Part shown: piece by piece, positions 48,462-59,768 of the stretch | How the letters are laid out: each line of letters starts with the position of its first letter | How positions within the stretch are numbered: position 1 is the first letter of the stretch | NCBI GenBank assembly: GCA_037893245.1 | Contig: JBAIAA010000093.1 | Coordinates: forward strand, 434,001-498,000 | Direction of reading: 5' to 3' | DNA: 64,000 nucleotides | DNA from: Crossaster papposus | Lineage: Eukaryota; Echinodermata; Asteroidea; Velatida; Solasteridae | Program-made: the position numbers and the translations under genes | Notes under the pieces: generated by a model | Seen by the model: the letters and a program-made list of their open reading frames with translations, nothing else | Told to the model about the DNA's origin: nothing | The model's database searches: none

Positions 48462-49621
48462 TATTTACCAATTATTGATGCCCGGGTACGGTATACGTAC
48501 TCCATAAAGTTGTATGTGTGTGTGTTTGTTTTCTCGTAAATAAGCACCAACCAGCATACATGTACATCGCCTGCTAAACCAATTTCTCGTACTATCGACA
48601 GCTAAAATGGGATGTACAGTAGCTGCGAAGATTCAGCTGGGGACTAACAAAAACACACATAAACTTGCTTTAATAGTAAAACAAGCTTAATAATTACAAA
48701 ATAAACTTGCATTAGACTTGTGCTGGGATGATCAGACTCTTTAGGCAACTTGTATTCTCAACTAAGGGATATTATTTATGTTTCATTATTATACATGGTA
48801 ACCATTCAACCAAGGGTGTTTTTGTGTACGGGGCACCACAAATTGAATAAATTAAATCATATATAAAACAAAATAAAACATTAAGTCGGGGTTCAAACGT
48901 AAGAACAAAACTTTACACCCAAAATATACATTTGTAAATAAAAAGTAAAACAATTAACAATATTATATAATAAATTAGTCATATGTGCTTGACTCAATCA
49001 CACACCAGACTAATTTCTTAATATAAGTTTGAAATTGATTATTATAAGAAAAGCTCGATCCCCAACAACTTAGACAGCAAGATCTTAGACAAATTTGATT
49101 CGTAATAAGGAATATTTCCAAGACAATGTTTAAATAGAGTGACACAAAATTAGAATTGAACGGTATCTGACTAAATTAGTTTGGTAAAAACGTGTGGGGT
49201 TTTTTCTCGGACGAAATTAAATCTGAAAATTGGTAAATTTAAATAGAAAATGTTTTATAATACCCGTGGTAAAAACGTTCAACACAGGATTAAAATAGTA
49301 ATAAAGAAACGAGGGGAATAGTACAGGGCGAGTAAACAAAAAGTGAAACCCCGACACAAAACAAAATATATTTCATATAAAAAACACCAAAGTTATATGC
49401 TCACATGATGTAGTTGAAAATGAACCACACGTGAAATATTGGGAGCTAAATTTTCTTAGTTCATGCATGCAGAGACATCTGCATCAAGGTATCAAAAGTA
49501 CTAGACGAAACAGCTTGAGAATTTCTCTGAACGTACTCTCTATTCGAAAGAAATTTAAAAAAACCCAATTTATTATATACTAATAACACTGAGTAGATTT
49601 AGCCTGCTGAGGTCACCAGGG

Positions 49622-49990
49622 TCAAGTAGAAGGCTTGGCTTTTCTAGCCACAGAGGATCTCCACCTGTTGTGCTACCCGATTTATAAGGTCAAAGGACAG
49701 TCACAGACACTTGCTGCGCGGGATAATTCTAACGCCATAACGGATTTTGCTAAGCCTGTACTAGCTCGCTGTACTGCAACAACGTTTGCACAACATCCCC
49801 TGAAAATAGATATTCCTGAAACCATCAAATAACACTTCCTTGCCATGGTAGCCATAACAGTAGGTTATGATTTAGCCGTTGACGAAGTTGTCCGTCGAGT
49901 TATTCTGACTGAGCTTGACACCACCATGGAATTATTATGACCACAGAGCAAGGAACAGTGCATGACCAAACGGTCGGTGTTGCTGTATAA
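49622..49990 (+). other. Gene-like, GC-richer patch inside the CACTA-like element; unidentified
   Basis: The base composition is more balanced than the surrounding A/T-rich sequence. A 65-codon frame (49635-49832) reads smoothly, with segments such as GQSQTLAARDNSNAITDF, but I recognise no family. It might be a captured host fragment or an exon of a lost transposase. It could equally be chance. Confidence 0.3.
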
Positions 49991-51734
49991 TGGAGTGCTA
50001 TGGATTTTGAACTAGTAACGGGGGTAAGTTAATTTGTTAATCGTCCAAAATAAATACTACTGAGTACTGTAAACAGTTTAAAGAGGTTTTTTTATTACGA
50101 TTTAGGCAACCACGTGATATTTTTGTCGCATAGTAATAGTATAACTAGTTTCAGTGATAACCTGTCCTTCCTCTATGCATTTTGCTGTATTCTTTTGTTT
50201 TACTATGCATGCTCTTACAACTTGGTCATGTTGTTTGTTGGGCTTGTTAGTCAGGACTATTTTGAGTTTGAACTTAGATTCGTAGACCCTACTGTTCTTT
50301 ATTGTTCTACGTCTGCTATCGAATGCAGACAAACTCTCAAACACATGTAGGGTTTTTCCTGTATAAAGCCTAGACACATGCTGGAAACGATAGAGGGAAC
50401 AGTGTACAATTGTTCGTGTTTAACAAAACCCTTGATAACCTCGTATTTATATTGTTCGATATTAAATTGAAGTCCTGGTGCGTGAAATTATGTCTTTTCA
50501 CATTTTTTCAGGGTTCGCTGGCGCCGAAACCGTCTCCTTGTGACCATTCATTTGGTGAGACTACCCGGATGTGCGGAGGGCTACTCTTTCAGGAGGATAG
50601 ACTATTATTTTGAGGAAAACATGGAGGTCAGTAACTCAAATTTCAAGATTAATCGATCATTATTGGAACATTTGGGGGAAAATTCAAGGAAACCTTCAAA
50701 GCGATATTAAATTTTAATATTACTTTTCGTCGTGTGCACATAGCCCTTGGCCTTGGACTATAAAAACAAATATACCTTTGATGTTGCACAATTCAATTGT
50801 TTGTACCCACCATGCCCACTGGCTATTGTTTTGAATTTAATGATAACCTTTATCTCTTCTGACAAAATTAATGAGCTCACTGCATACCCTTTTACTCGCG
50901 CTTACTCACAAAAAGAACAATAAACCTCGACGGTTGAAACACATAAAAGCACAATCAGCAATCCTGGCCATGATTATATTAATTAAGATTTTACCTTTCG
51001 GTTTTTATCCATGTTACAGTTGTTTTCCTAGTTCCGGATCGCTTTCAATAAAAACTCCCCTCTTTTTATGGCTTGTGCCCCGGAACAAAAATCTCGGTGC
51101 ATTTTTAAAAGAAACATGTAAGCTTCTTGATACACAAATATTTTTTTAATAAATTATCCATAAAGGAATTGCGGCTACATTTTTGACTCGCACTTTGACA
51201 TGTTTGGACGGTTTGTAGAAAATCACAAGAGTCGCAAAACCACAATATGTCACTCACAACGTGTGATTTCGATTATGCCTTTTTGTAATCTACAGTTGTA
51301 TTAACTCATGCATCGATTATTTGTTGAGTCAAAATCAGTAGAAAAATCTCTAGTATTAAAACATCTTACAAAGAGTGAACTTGTACTTTTTCATAGTTTC
51401 AGATCGCGCTTAAAATACGTGCATCGACTGCACGCCCACAAGCAATTTTATGTGACATGTTCTATAAGTCAGTTTATCGGCCCGTTCCCGCGCGCACCAC
51501 GGTATGGTCGCACTGCGCTACACAAACGAAAATTTCAAAATCAATGTCTTACCCAAGTCGTCTTTTTAAAACTGTATTGGAAGTATTTAAAATGTTTTTT
51601 TTTTTTTAATATTTAAATACTAAAATCGGCTTGACTCGAGTTGGTTCTAGCTAACCGTGTACAAAGCAGTTTTAACCGATCCGGAATTTGTTAAGTCGAT
51701 TCGCAACTACAGCAAAAGGATGTCGGCACTTTTA

Positions 51735-51765
51735 TATATTTATTTATTTTATTTATTTATTAACC
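51735..51765. repeat. (TTTA)n simple repeat in the CACTA-like element
   Basis: A tract of ttta repeats with one extra T, without other structure. It resembles the A/T tail of the LINE at 45144 in sequence, but no LINE body adjoins it. Confidence 0.7.
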
Positions 51766-52429
51766 ACTTCAAACAGCGAAAGAACCGCCAATTACTGGAA
51801 TGAGATAAACATACACACAATCTCTCCCAGAGAGATTGTATATAACAAATAGGCCTATATGAAATATAAATGTAAATGTCGTTTTGACGTTGTATTTTAA
51901 AAATTAGAAGAGCAATATTGAAACAAAAACAATAGTATCTCCACCACCCAAAGTAAATGATACTAAACCCATTTCACTTGAATGTTGAGGATTGGTCTAG
52001 CCGAAAGCAGTCTGAATAATTGTTGCGATCTCGAACTAGGAAAACGACTGTATCAGAGTACTAGGAACTCAAAATGAATGTTAGAAAAACATTGTTTGCT
52101 GAACTATTTGTTGCTGCTAACCGATCAGTTTTAATCCACCGGAAGTGAAACTCATTACCAAACGGGCTGAGGACAAGCATCGGACGAGTAAGAATCGCTC
52201 TTCACACGTCTCAATCAGTATAGCTCTAGCAATCTAATGAATTACTTTGCAAATAACTGGTGCCTGTCAATGATTACGTGTTTTGTGTCAGGTATACTAT
52301 AGGTCTCTCGCAAGTCTCGTCATTTTCTAAACTTCCTTTTTTACACTTTATCTTTCTGTTCACATTACAAAAGGTGTATTCATTGAAAATCCGCTAACTT
52401 CAACGGAAATTGTGTGCAACATTCACCGA

Positions 52430-52588
52430 TCATTGCGTAATACGCGTACGAGACAACATACTTCTGCGGCTTCTGCACAGGCAGTGAGGCTTTCGACTTT
52501 GAGTTACTTCAGTTGCCAGACTTCGCCGCTTTCGAGGTTTTCCGCGTATAACAAAGAGGAGCAAGATCCACCAAAACAAAAACTATGG
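52430..52588 (+). other. CpG-rich exon-like segment ending in ATG and a donor site
   Basis: From about 52430 the sequence becomes CpG-rich (gcgtaatacgcgtacgaga, ttcgccgctttcgaggtttt, ccgcgtataac). It ends at 'aaaactATG' followed at once by the donor gtaggt. One frame through it is open and reads Ser/Arg-rich (LSTLSYFSCQTSPLSRF). This looks like the promoter and first exon of a gene, possibly captured from the host. No downstream exon was identified. Confidence 0.35.
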
Positions 52589-53149
52589 TAGGTCAACAAG
52601 ATACGTATTAATAATAATAATTATAACAATAATAAAAATAATAATAGCATTGAACGATGAAATGTATTGACTATTATACAATATGATGCATGTGTGTGAA
52701 TATTTTGAATACGTCATTTGAGGGTTTGTTTTTCATTTTATTACTTTTAAAGTTTACCGATCCTGGGGTTCTAGTACTAGTGATGACTTCAATAGTCCAA
52801 TCCTGGGGTCTCGGTGCATATAGATAGGTGGTGAAAACACGTTTAGTTTTTGGAACACAATAGGAATCCCGGTCATATTTCAAAATGCATTGAAAGCGGG
52901 CTTGTATAAAGCAACATAAATATGTTGTTTTCAACTTGAACCCTCGGCTGCCAAATTCTGTAATACTCACACACGTTCTAAAACTATTAATTGCGTGTTT
53001 ATTTTGTCTGCTCTATTATGGAATATCATTACCCCCACAATGAAGGTATAATCTATGCTCACATGCAATTTTCCACGATGAATATAAATACGAATACATT
53101 TCTAGTTTGATTTGTCGTAGTTTTTCAGTATAGTCTAGATTTGTTAAAA

Positions 53150-55270
53150 GGTTTCTGTGAAAGCGTTTGAGACCAGCATTGCTAGCTTTATGCTTTATGT
53201 TTTGTTTGAAAAACTTAACCTTGATGGCATTGCCTGTTAAACCACATGTGGTTCGGTTCACCCTGCGCGACCTGGGCGCCCCGGCCCCAGCTCAATTTAC
53301 AACCAAAAACTTGACTGTGCCTCACTTAACAGGGTGACGGGGTGACCTTTTTATAAAAAGGCATGAACCCTCCAATCAATCAGTAGTGGGATGGGCGGAG
53401 CGAAAACTATAGATGTAGTAAACAAAACTCATATGTACAAAACAATTTAACCATTGAAACCTTTTTGGGTGTTAATTAGATGATTGTTAGAAAGGAAGAG
53501 TTTTGAATGTAATGTTTAGATCACCAGACCTCCAGGCTCCAGGACTGACAAACTTTTACTACAACCAAAGTCCTTGTTTGTTTCTTTTCTTGGAACTATG
53601 TTAATTACATTTATAATGTATATTTCTTCACGATATAAACAACAAGCATGTTCTTGGAGAGTTTGGAACTTTGTTTTGAAGGGCCATCAAAAGCATCAAT
53701 GTTCACATATAGTTCAATATTGGATAGTTACACGTGTATTTTGTTTAATCCAGTACACGTATTGGTGACTGTTACAAACATAATTATAGACAGACTGTTT
53801 TCCCCAAAAGTTGAAAACAAATTCCGAAAACCAAAAAGAAGGCTTTTTTTAGCAGTGTTTCTAAATCGTGGAATTCTGTGGTGGCAGTGGGTGATGGCTT
53901 TTATAGTTCGATCCTGGAATGTCATCAACAGAAGTGCGTGATGGATACACATTATTTTTCGCACAAATCAACATAAATGCATCCGTTTCTTCTGTTCTTT
54001 TTTGAATTTGAAAAGAAGAAGCCATACCCAGGTTAGCCCAGGACAAACAGAGTACTGTTCTATTTACATGCATGCTCTTTGATTTTGTTTTTCTAATATC
54101 GGCCGACCATTTGTTTTTATCTGTATAATATATGTCATTTTGTATGGTGAAATGTTCTTATATTTCTGACTTTGATCTATACAGTTCTATATACAAGATT
54201 GGGTTAAGAGATAAAAAGCAAATTGTTAATTCCTCTTTGTCGGGAAAGGGTATTTATCACAAAATTATCAGGAATATGACTGACCAGTGCGTGATTATTT
54301 TTGATAGTAGATTTGTTTGAAGAGACATTGTGAATTACTTGAAAATCTTACTGTGAAATCTTAAATCAAGCGGTTGAGAACAGCATTGTTTGTTCGTATA
54401 TCAACTTTAACCTTGGTAGCATTGGACTGTCAATTTGTCAAACCATAGGTGAAACCATGGTCAAACCAAGTGTAGTTCTGTTCACAAAACACTTGAGATA
54501 TAGGCCTACCATGTTGAAGGAATGAGACCGGCGAACAAGCTCAATTTGACCGCAAATGATTATTGCGCCTGAACATGGGGGGGGGGGGGGGGGGGGGGCA
54601 TTGCAGTAACGGGGTGACCTTTTTATAAAAAGACATGAACCCTCCAATCAATCAGTAGTGGGATGGGCGGAGCGAAAACTATAGATGTAGTAAACAAAAC
54701 TCATATGTACAAAACAATTTAACCATTGAAACCTTTTTGGGTGTTAATTAGATGATTGTTAGAAAGGAAGAGTTTTGAATGTAATGTTTAGATCACCAGA
54801 CCTCCATGCTCCAGGACTGACAAACTTTTACTACAACCAAAGTTCTTGTTTGTTTCTTTCTTGGAACTATGTTAATTACACTTATAATGTATATTTCTTC
54901 ACGATAACAACAAGCATGTTCTTCGAGAGTTTGGAACTTTGTTTTGAAGGGCCATCAAAAGCATCAATGTTCACAAAGTTCAATATTGGATAGTTACACG
55001 TGTATTTTGTTTAATCCAGTACACGTATTGGTGACTGTTACAAACATAATTATAGACAGACTGTTTTCTCCAAAAGTTGAAAAACAAATTCTGAAAACCA
55101 AAAAGAAGGCATATTTTAGCAGTGTTTCTAAATCGTGGAATTCTGTGCTGACAGTGGGTGATGGCTTTTATAGTTCGATCTTGGAATGTCATCCACAGGA
55201 GTGCGTGCTGGATACACAATATTTGTCGCACAAAACAACATAAATGCATCCGTTTCTTCTGTTCTCTTTT
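53150..55270. repeat. Tandem duplication, unit about 1.27 kb, two copies, inside the CACTA-like element
   Basis: The segment starting 'acggggtgacctttttataa' occurs near 53337 and near 54610. About 650 bp of close similarity follows each start (catgaaccctccaatcaatc, gggatgggcggagcg, aaaactatagatgtagtaaa, cattggtgactgttac). The copies differ by scattered substitutions and single-base indels. More distant similarity before each start suggests the whole 1.27-kb unit was duplicated. Short frames in both copies are shadows of this repeat. Confidence 0.88.
54577..54598 (+). repeat. Poly-G run in the CACTA-like element
   Basis: About 22 consecutive G lie at the junction before the second copy of the 1.27-kb unit. 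The corresponding place in the first copy has no G run. Confidence 0.85.
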
Positions 55271-55304
55271 GAATTAAAAAAGAAAAGAAGCATACGTTAA
55301 CCCG

Positions 55305-57320
55305 CACAACGCATGCTCGTTGAGTTTTCCACTATTTTTTTGTTTTAAAACGTTGCTGCTTCTCGCACATTTCCTGTAAGATTATTTGATGGGTAAAAAA
55401 GCAAAACCTTCGTTTTATTTACTTTTGTAATGGAGAATATTTTTTTAAAGTGTACATCCTAACCCTTGTTTATTATTTGTAAAGTGAAACTTGAACTTTC
55501 ACGGCCTTGTCGTGTCGAACCACACAGAGTTGGATAGCGAAGCCCATGAGACTGGAGGCTCGCTAGCTCAATTGATGACATCTGCTTGAAATTTGGCGGG
55601 AATTCTCTAACGGGCCCACGTTTTTATCAATAAATATAAGCGCTCAGCGTCAGTGAAGCTAAAACTATGGATTCAGTAAAATATTTTATTATTTTTGCAA
55701 GTTGATTTTGGCAGTCCTGTTTTTGTTTAAAATGTGTAGTCTATTTATTATTTTACAAAAGAAGAAAATATTGTTGTTTAACTTCATACAACAAGATGTA
55801 TACTTTATTCACAGGCATGCTCGTTGAGTTGTCCACTGTTATTTTTTATAAAAACGTTGCTGCTTCTCGCACATTTTCTGTAAGATTATTTGATGGGTAA
55901 AAAGCAAATACTTTGTTAAATTTGTCTTTGTAATAGAGGATATTTTTTTAAAGTGTACATTCTAACCCTTGTTTATTATTTGTAAAGTGAAACTTGAACT
56001 TTCACGGCCTTGTCGTGTCGAACCACCCATAGTTGGATAGCAAAGCCCATGAGACTGGAGGCTCGCTAGCTCAATTGATGACATCTGCTTGAAATTTGGC
56101 GGGAATTCTCAAACGGGCCCACGTTTTTATCAATACATTTTTTTATCAAAGAATAGAAGCACTTGGCGTCAGTTAAGTTAAAACTATGGATTTAGTAAAA
56201 TATTTTAAAACTTAGTTTCTTTTTTTAGAATGAAGATTTCCTATTTTTAAAACAAACACTGTATGTCTCCACATTATGAGAGATTCATGCTTTGAAGTGT
56301 ATACATTAATTTTGAGCACGTGGAGTTTAATTAGTTTTGTGTCTTTGTAAACAATGTTTTTGTTTTCTTTATGTTGACTGTCGTTTATTAATTTGTTTAC
56401 AGAAGAAACAAGATTTATACATTATTCACACGCATGCCAGTTGAGTTTTCCCACTATCATTTAAAAAAAAATTGTTGCTGCCTCTCGCACATTTCCTGTA
56501 AGATTATTTGATTGGTAAAAAGCAAAACCTTCGTTTTATTTACTTTTGTAATGGAGGATATTTTTAAAAAGTGTACATCCTAACCCTTGTTTATTATTTG
56601 TAAAGTGAAACTTGAACTTTCACGGCCTTGTCGTGTCGAACCACACAGAGTTGGATAGCAAAGCCCATGAGACTGGAGGCTCTCTAGCTCAATTGATGAC
56701 CCACATCTGCTTGAAATTTGGCGGGAATTCTCTAACGGGCCCACGTTGTTATCAATGAATATAGGCGCTCAGCGTCAGTGAAGCTAAAACTATGGATTCA
56801 GTAAAATATTTTATTATTTTTGCAAGTTGATTTTGGCAGTCCTGTTTTTGTTTAAAATGTGTAGTCTATTTATTATTTTACAAAAGAAGAAAATATTGTT
56901 GTTTAACTTCATACAACAAGATGTATACTTTATTCACAGGCATGCTCGTTGAGTTGTCCACTGTTATTTTTATAAAAACGTTGCAGCTTCTCGCACATTT
57001 TCTGTAAGATTATTTGATGGGTAAAAAGCAAATACTTCGTTTTATTTGTCTTTGTAATGGAGGATATTTTTTAAAAGTGTACATCATATCTTAAGCCTTG
57101 TTTATTATTTGTAAAGTGAAACTTGAACCTTCACGGCCTTGTCGTGTCGAACCACACAGAGTTGGATAGCAAAGCCCATGAGACTGGAGGCTCGCTAGCC
57201 CAATTGATGACATCTGCTTGAAATTTGGCGGGAATTCTCTAACGGGCCCACGTTTTTATCAATGATATAAGCGCTCAGCGTCATTGAAGCTAAAACTATG
57301 AATCCAGTAAAATATGTTAA
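55305..57320. repeat. Tandem repeat of 0.50-0.62-kb units, about four copies, inside the CACTA-like element
   Basis: The block gtaaagtgaaacttgaac followed by 'ttcacggccttgtcgtgtcg', 'gcccatgagactggaggct' and 'ttggcgggaattct' occurs at about 55480, 55982, 56600 and 57111. The spacing is about 502, 618 and 511 bp. 'gcatgctcgttgag' marks the start of most units, and a partial fifth start appears at 57953. Units differ mainly by presence or absence of an about 115-bp section. Confidence 0.88.
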
Positions 57321-57327
57321 AACTTAA

Positions 57328-57706
57328 AGGTAGTATACACCATTTGCAGATATCGAAAATATTTACTACCGAATTATTAAGAAATATCCTACTCATCTGA
57401 AAGTAAATGTTGATTCTGGGCATACAGCAAAATGATTACGCTAGATATCCTGTAATTTTTCCGAAAAATTGAATTTTATAATGAAAAATTCGCGATCGCC
57501 AGACGGCGATCGCGAAAAAACAAAGATAACATAAGAAAACTGCTCGACGCCGGTTGAAAAAACCCGCTGTTTTTTCGTGCTTTTCTCGGCATCCATGATT
57601 CTAAAACTTCGGACAGCTCAGTTAAACGATATTTACTATAAAATACAACCCCCCAAATCTAACCATTCATGATAATTCAAGCAATGACCAATGGTGTATA
57701 CTACCT
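57328..57706. mobile_element. TTAA-flanked MITE, 379 bp, nested in the CACTA-like element
   Basis: The ends AGGTAGTATACACCAT and ATGGTGTATACTACCT are perfect 16-bp inverted repeats, flanked by TTAA at 57324-57327 and 57707-57710. An internal perfect palindrome, cgcgatcgcc-agac-ggcgatcgcg, lies near 57490. The TTAA duplication suggests a piggyBac-type transposase mobilised it. It differs in ends from the TTAA element at 7924. It interrupts the 0.5-kb tandem-repeat region and is later than it. Confidence 0.88.
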
Positions 57707-58136
57707 TTAAAGTTGTTTTTTTCAGAATGTAGATTTCATATTGATACAAAACACCGTATATCTCCACATTATGACAGATTCATGCTTTAAAATGTATACA
57801 TTAGTTATGTAGCACGTGTTGTTTAATTAGTTTTGTGTCTTTTGAACAAACATTTTGTTTTTTCTTTATGTGGACTGTCGGTTATTTTTTTTAAACAGAA
57901 GAAAATATTGTTATTTAAATTCATACCACAAGATTAATACTTTATTCACACGCATGCTCGTTGAGTTGTCCACTATTACTGAAACAAAAATATTGTGTTT
58001 TCTTTAAGTTGACTGTCGGGCCGCACTGTCAGACTTTTGAATAATGATGTAAAACATGTGATTGAGAATAAATATTTTACCTCCTTCAAAAATGTGTTAT
58101 TGAATGTTTTTTGTTAAATGTGTCACAAGAGGGTGG

Positions 58137-58250
58137 GGGGGTGTACAGGTTGTTGGTGGATTTGTGTTGGTGGATTTGTGTTGGGGAGGAGGGTTTGGGG
58201 GTGGTGGGGGGGGGGGGGGGGGGGTGAATACGATAGGGGGGGGGGGATAA
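58137..58250 (+). repeat. G-rich tract with two poly-G runs
   Basis: A G/T-rich stretch (ggtgggggggtgtac, ttggtggatttgtgttgg repeated) leads into a long G run at about 58204-58224 and a shorter one near 58240. It is near the right end of the CACTA-like element. It has G-quadruplex potential, and run lengths are uncertain. Confidence 0.8.
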
Positions 58251-58605
58251 AATAAGTGACTAAGTCAATCAATTGCAGGGGAAGCATTTGAAACCTTGAA
58301 GCTGGTATTTTTGTTCAATAATTATGGCTGAACGTACAACCTATTGACCATAAGCACGCACATGAATTTCCGCGAATTATAGTCTAACATAAAACAAGGA
58401 AAGCTGAAATCTGGTTTCGGGGGTTATGGTTTCGGTATTCGGAAATTGCGGAGGCGAAGGGTGCACTTACTTAGTATGGAAGCTATCTGGAACTAGAAAT
58501 GAAAATGATCGCCGGAGACGGCCGGATATAGCAACGAAATGGGTTGGTTTCGTGTTCAATTAGGCGTCAATTTCCGCATGCGAAAACGTGATTTTTTAAA
58601 CAGTG

Positions 58606-59768
58606 ATAGAAGAGTTGCTTTTATTTTCTTCTATGGCGGATGTGTAGTAATTACTCTTTTTACTGCGGATTTTATTAGTAACATTGTTCCGCAGGTTTTT
58701 GTATGAATCCCAATGAATTTGTAAGCCTGTGTGCTTTGCAATTTTGTGTACACGATCGCGCTGCCGCATAAGTTTAAGAATTTCGCTATCGAGCCACGGT
58801 ACTGAGGCACCCCGAATGCGTTTGGTTTTGACTGGCGCATGGAGGTTAATAATACTCATAAATATGGAGTACCATATAGACCATGCATTATCCACATCAT
58901 AACAACCAAAAACATCTTGCCATGGTGCATTACGGAGATCGTCCGTAAATGCATCACTGTTTATATTTTTTAGACATCGAAAATTTATTGAACGACCTTT
59001 CATTTTTGGTGTTTTCCAACTGTGTAGCCCATAAACAAGATAATGATCACTGATTAGGACTGGTAAAACACCACAGTCCTTTATGAGCTCTGGGTGGGAA
59101 CTAAAAATGAGATCGATGGTAGTTTTAGTAGATTCAGTGACACGTGTTGGGTCATGTATGAGTTGCGCCATTTGGAACAAACTAAAGCAAGAAATAATTG
59201 GATTTGATTGCATACTATCGTATTCCTCTGAAACATCACAATTAAAGTCCCCAGTTGTAATAATTTCTTTACATTCACACGAGGCCTTATTAAGGATATC
59301 ACTCAGTTTTCCCATAAATTCGACAGAGCTTGAAGGAGGCCTATAAATAGAACTGATAAGCACAGGCTGTCTTTGTTTGCACTTAATTTCAACCCATATA
59401 CACTCGACATCATATATTTCGAGATCTTCACGACGAGAGAACATTAGAGTATCTCGAATGTAAATTGCAACACCGCCACCATGTCGGTTCCTGTCTTTTC
59501 TGACAATAGAATAATTTGGTAGAGTTATTTCGTCATCAGAGATTGAGGCGTCGCAAAAAGTTTCGTTTAGACAGATGATGTCGAATGGATTTTTAGACAT
59601 TACAATCTTAAAATGGTCAAATTTGTTTATGAGGCTTCTTACATTAAGATGGGCGAATGAGAAACCCTCGGAACTTTGATTGCAGATAATACCATCTGTT
59701 ATGTCTATTTTAGAACCTTGCCTTGTGGGTTGAGCAGCTCCCTGACCATTTTCAGATGTTGGTTCCAC
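58606..59768 (-). CDS. CR1-like LINE ORF2, endonuclease part
   Basis: This is the N-terminal part of ORF2, an APE-type endonuclease that nicks the target DNA. Motifs include FAHLNVRSLINKFD, DIICLNETF (catalytic Glu), RHGGGVAIYIRD, LISSIYRPPSS, IITTGDFNCDV (GDFN), TTIDLIFSSHP and LISDHYLVY (Ser-Asp-His). The frame then runs through the linker YKNLRNNVTNKIRSKK and is cut by the inserted element after about SNSS. The RT continues at 47211. Its start overlaps the end of ORF1 by 64 bp in another frame. Confidence 0.9.

Larger units (their letters stand above)
47212..58605 (+). mobile_element. 11394-bp non-autonomous CACTA-like (EnSpm/CMC) transposon
   Basis: The ends are CACTGTGCGAAAGG at 47212 and ...TTTTTTAAACAGTG at 58605, giving 6-bp inverted termini. 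ATA lies on both sides (47209-47211 and 58606-58608), a 3-bp target duplication. Removing the element and one ATA rejoins the LINE in frame as NSS-MLWKTL, which fixes the borders. CACTG ends with a 3-bp duplication fit the CACTA superfamily. GGTTTCGG/CCGAAACC motifs cluster near both ends (about 47284, 47425, 58414, 58430, 58542), like the subterminal repeats of that superfamily. No transposase was recognised; frames are all under about 110 codons, though an intron-split gene cannot be excluded. Much of the right half is internal tandem repeats. Confidence 0.78.

Noticed and set aside
47212-58605. Polinton or other virus-like element
   Set aside because: Ends are CACTGT with a 3-bp duplication and not the 6-bp one of Polintons. 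No polymerase, integrase, ATPase or capsid frames are seen.
47212-58605. Several 60-100-codon frames inside the CACTA-like element (such as near 50102-50377, 51308-51616 and 52674-52970)
   Set aside because: No recognisable domains, A/T-driven composition, and some are duplicated only because the underlying DNA is tandemly repeated.
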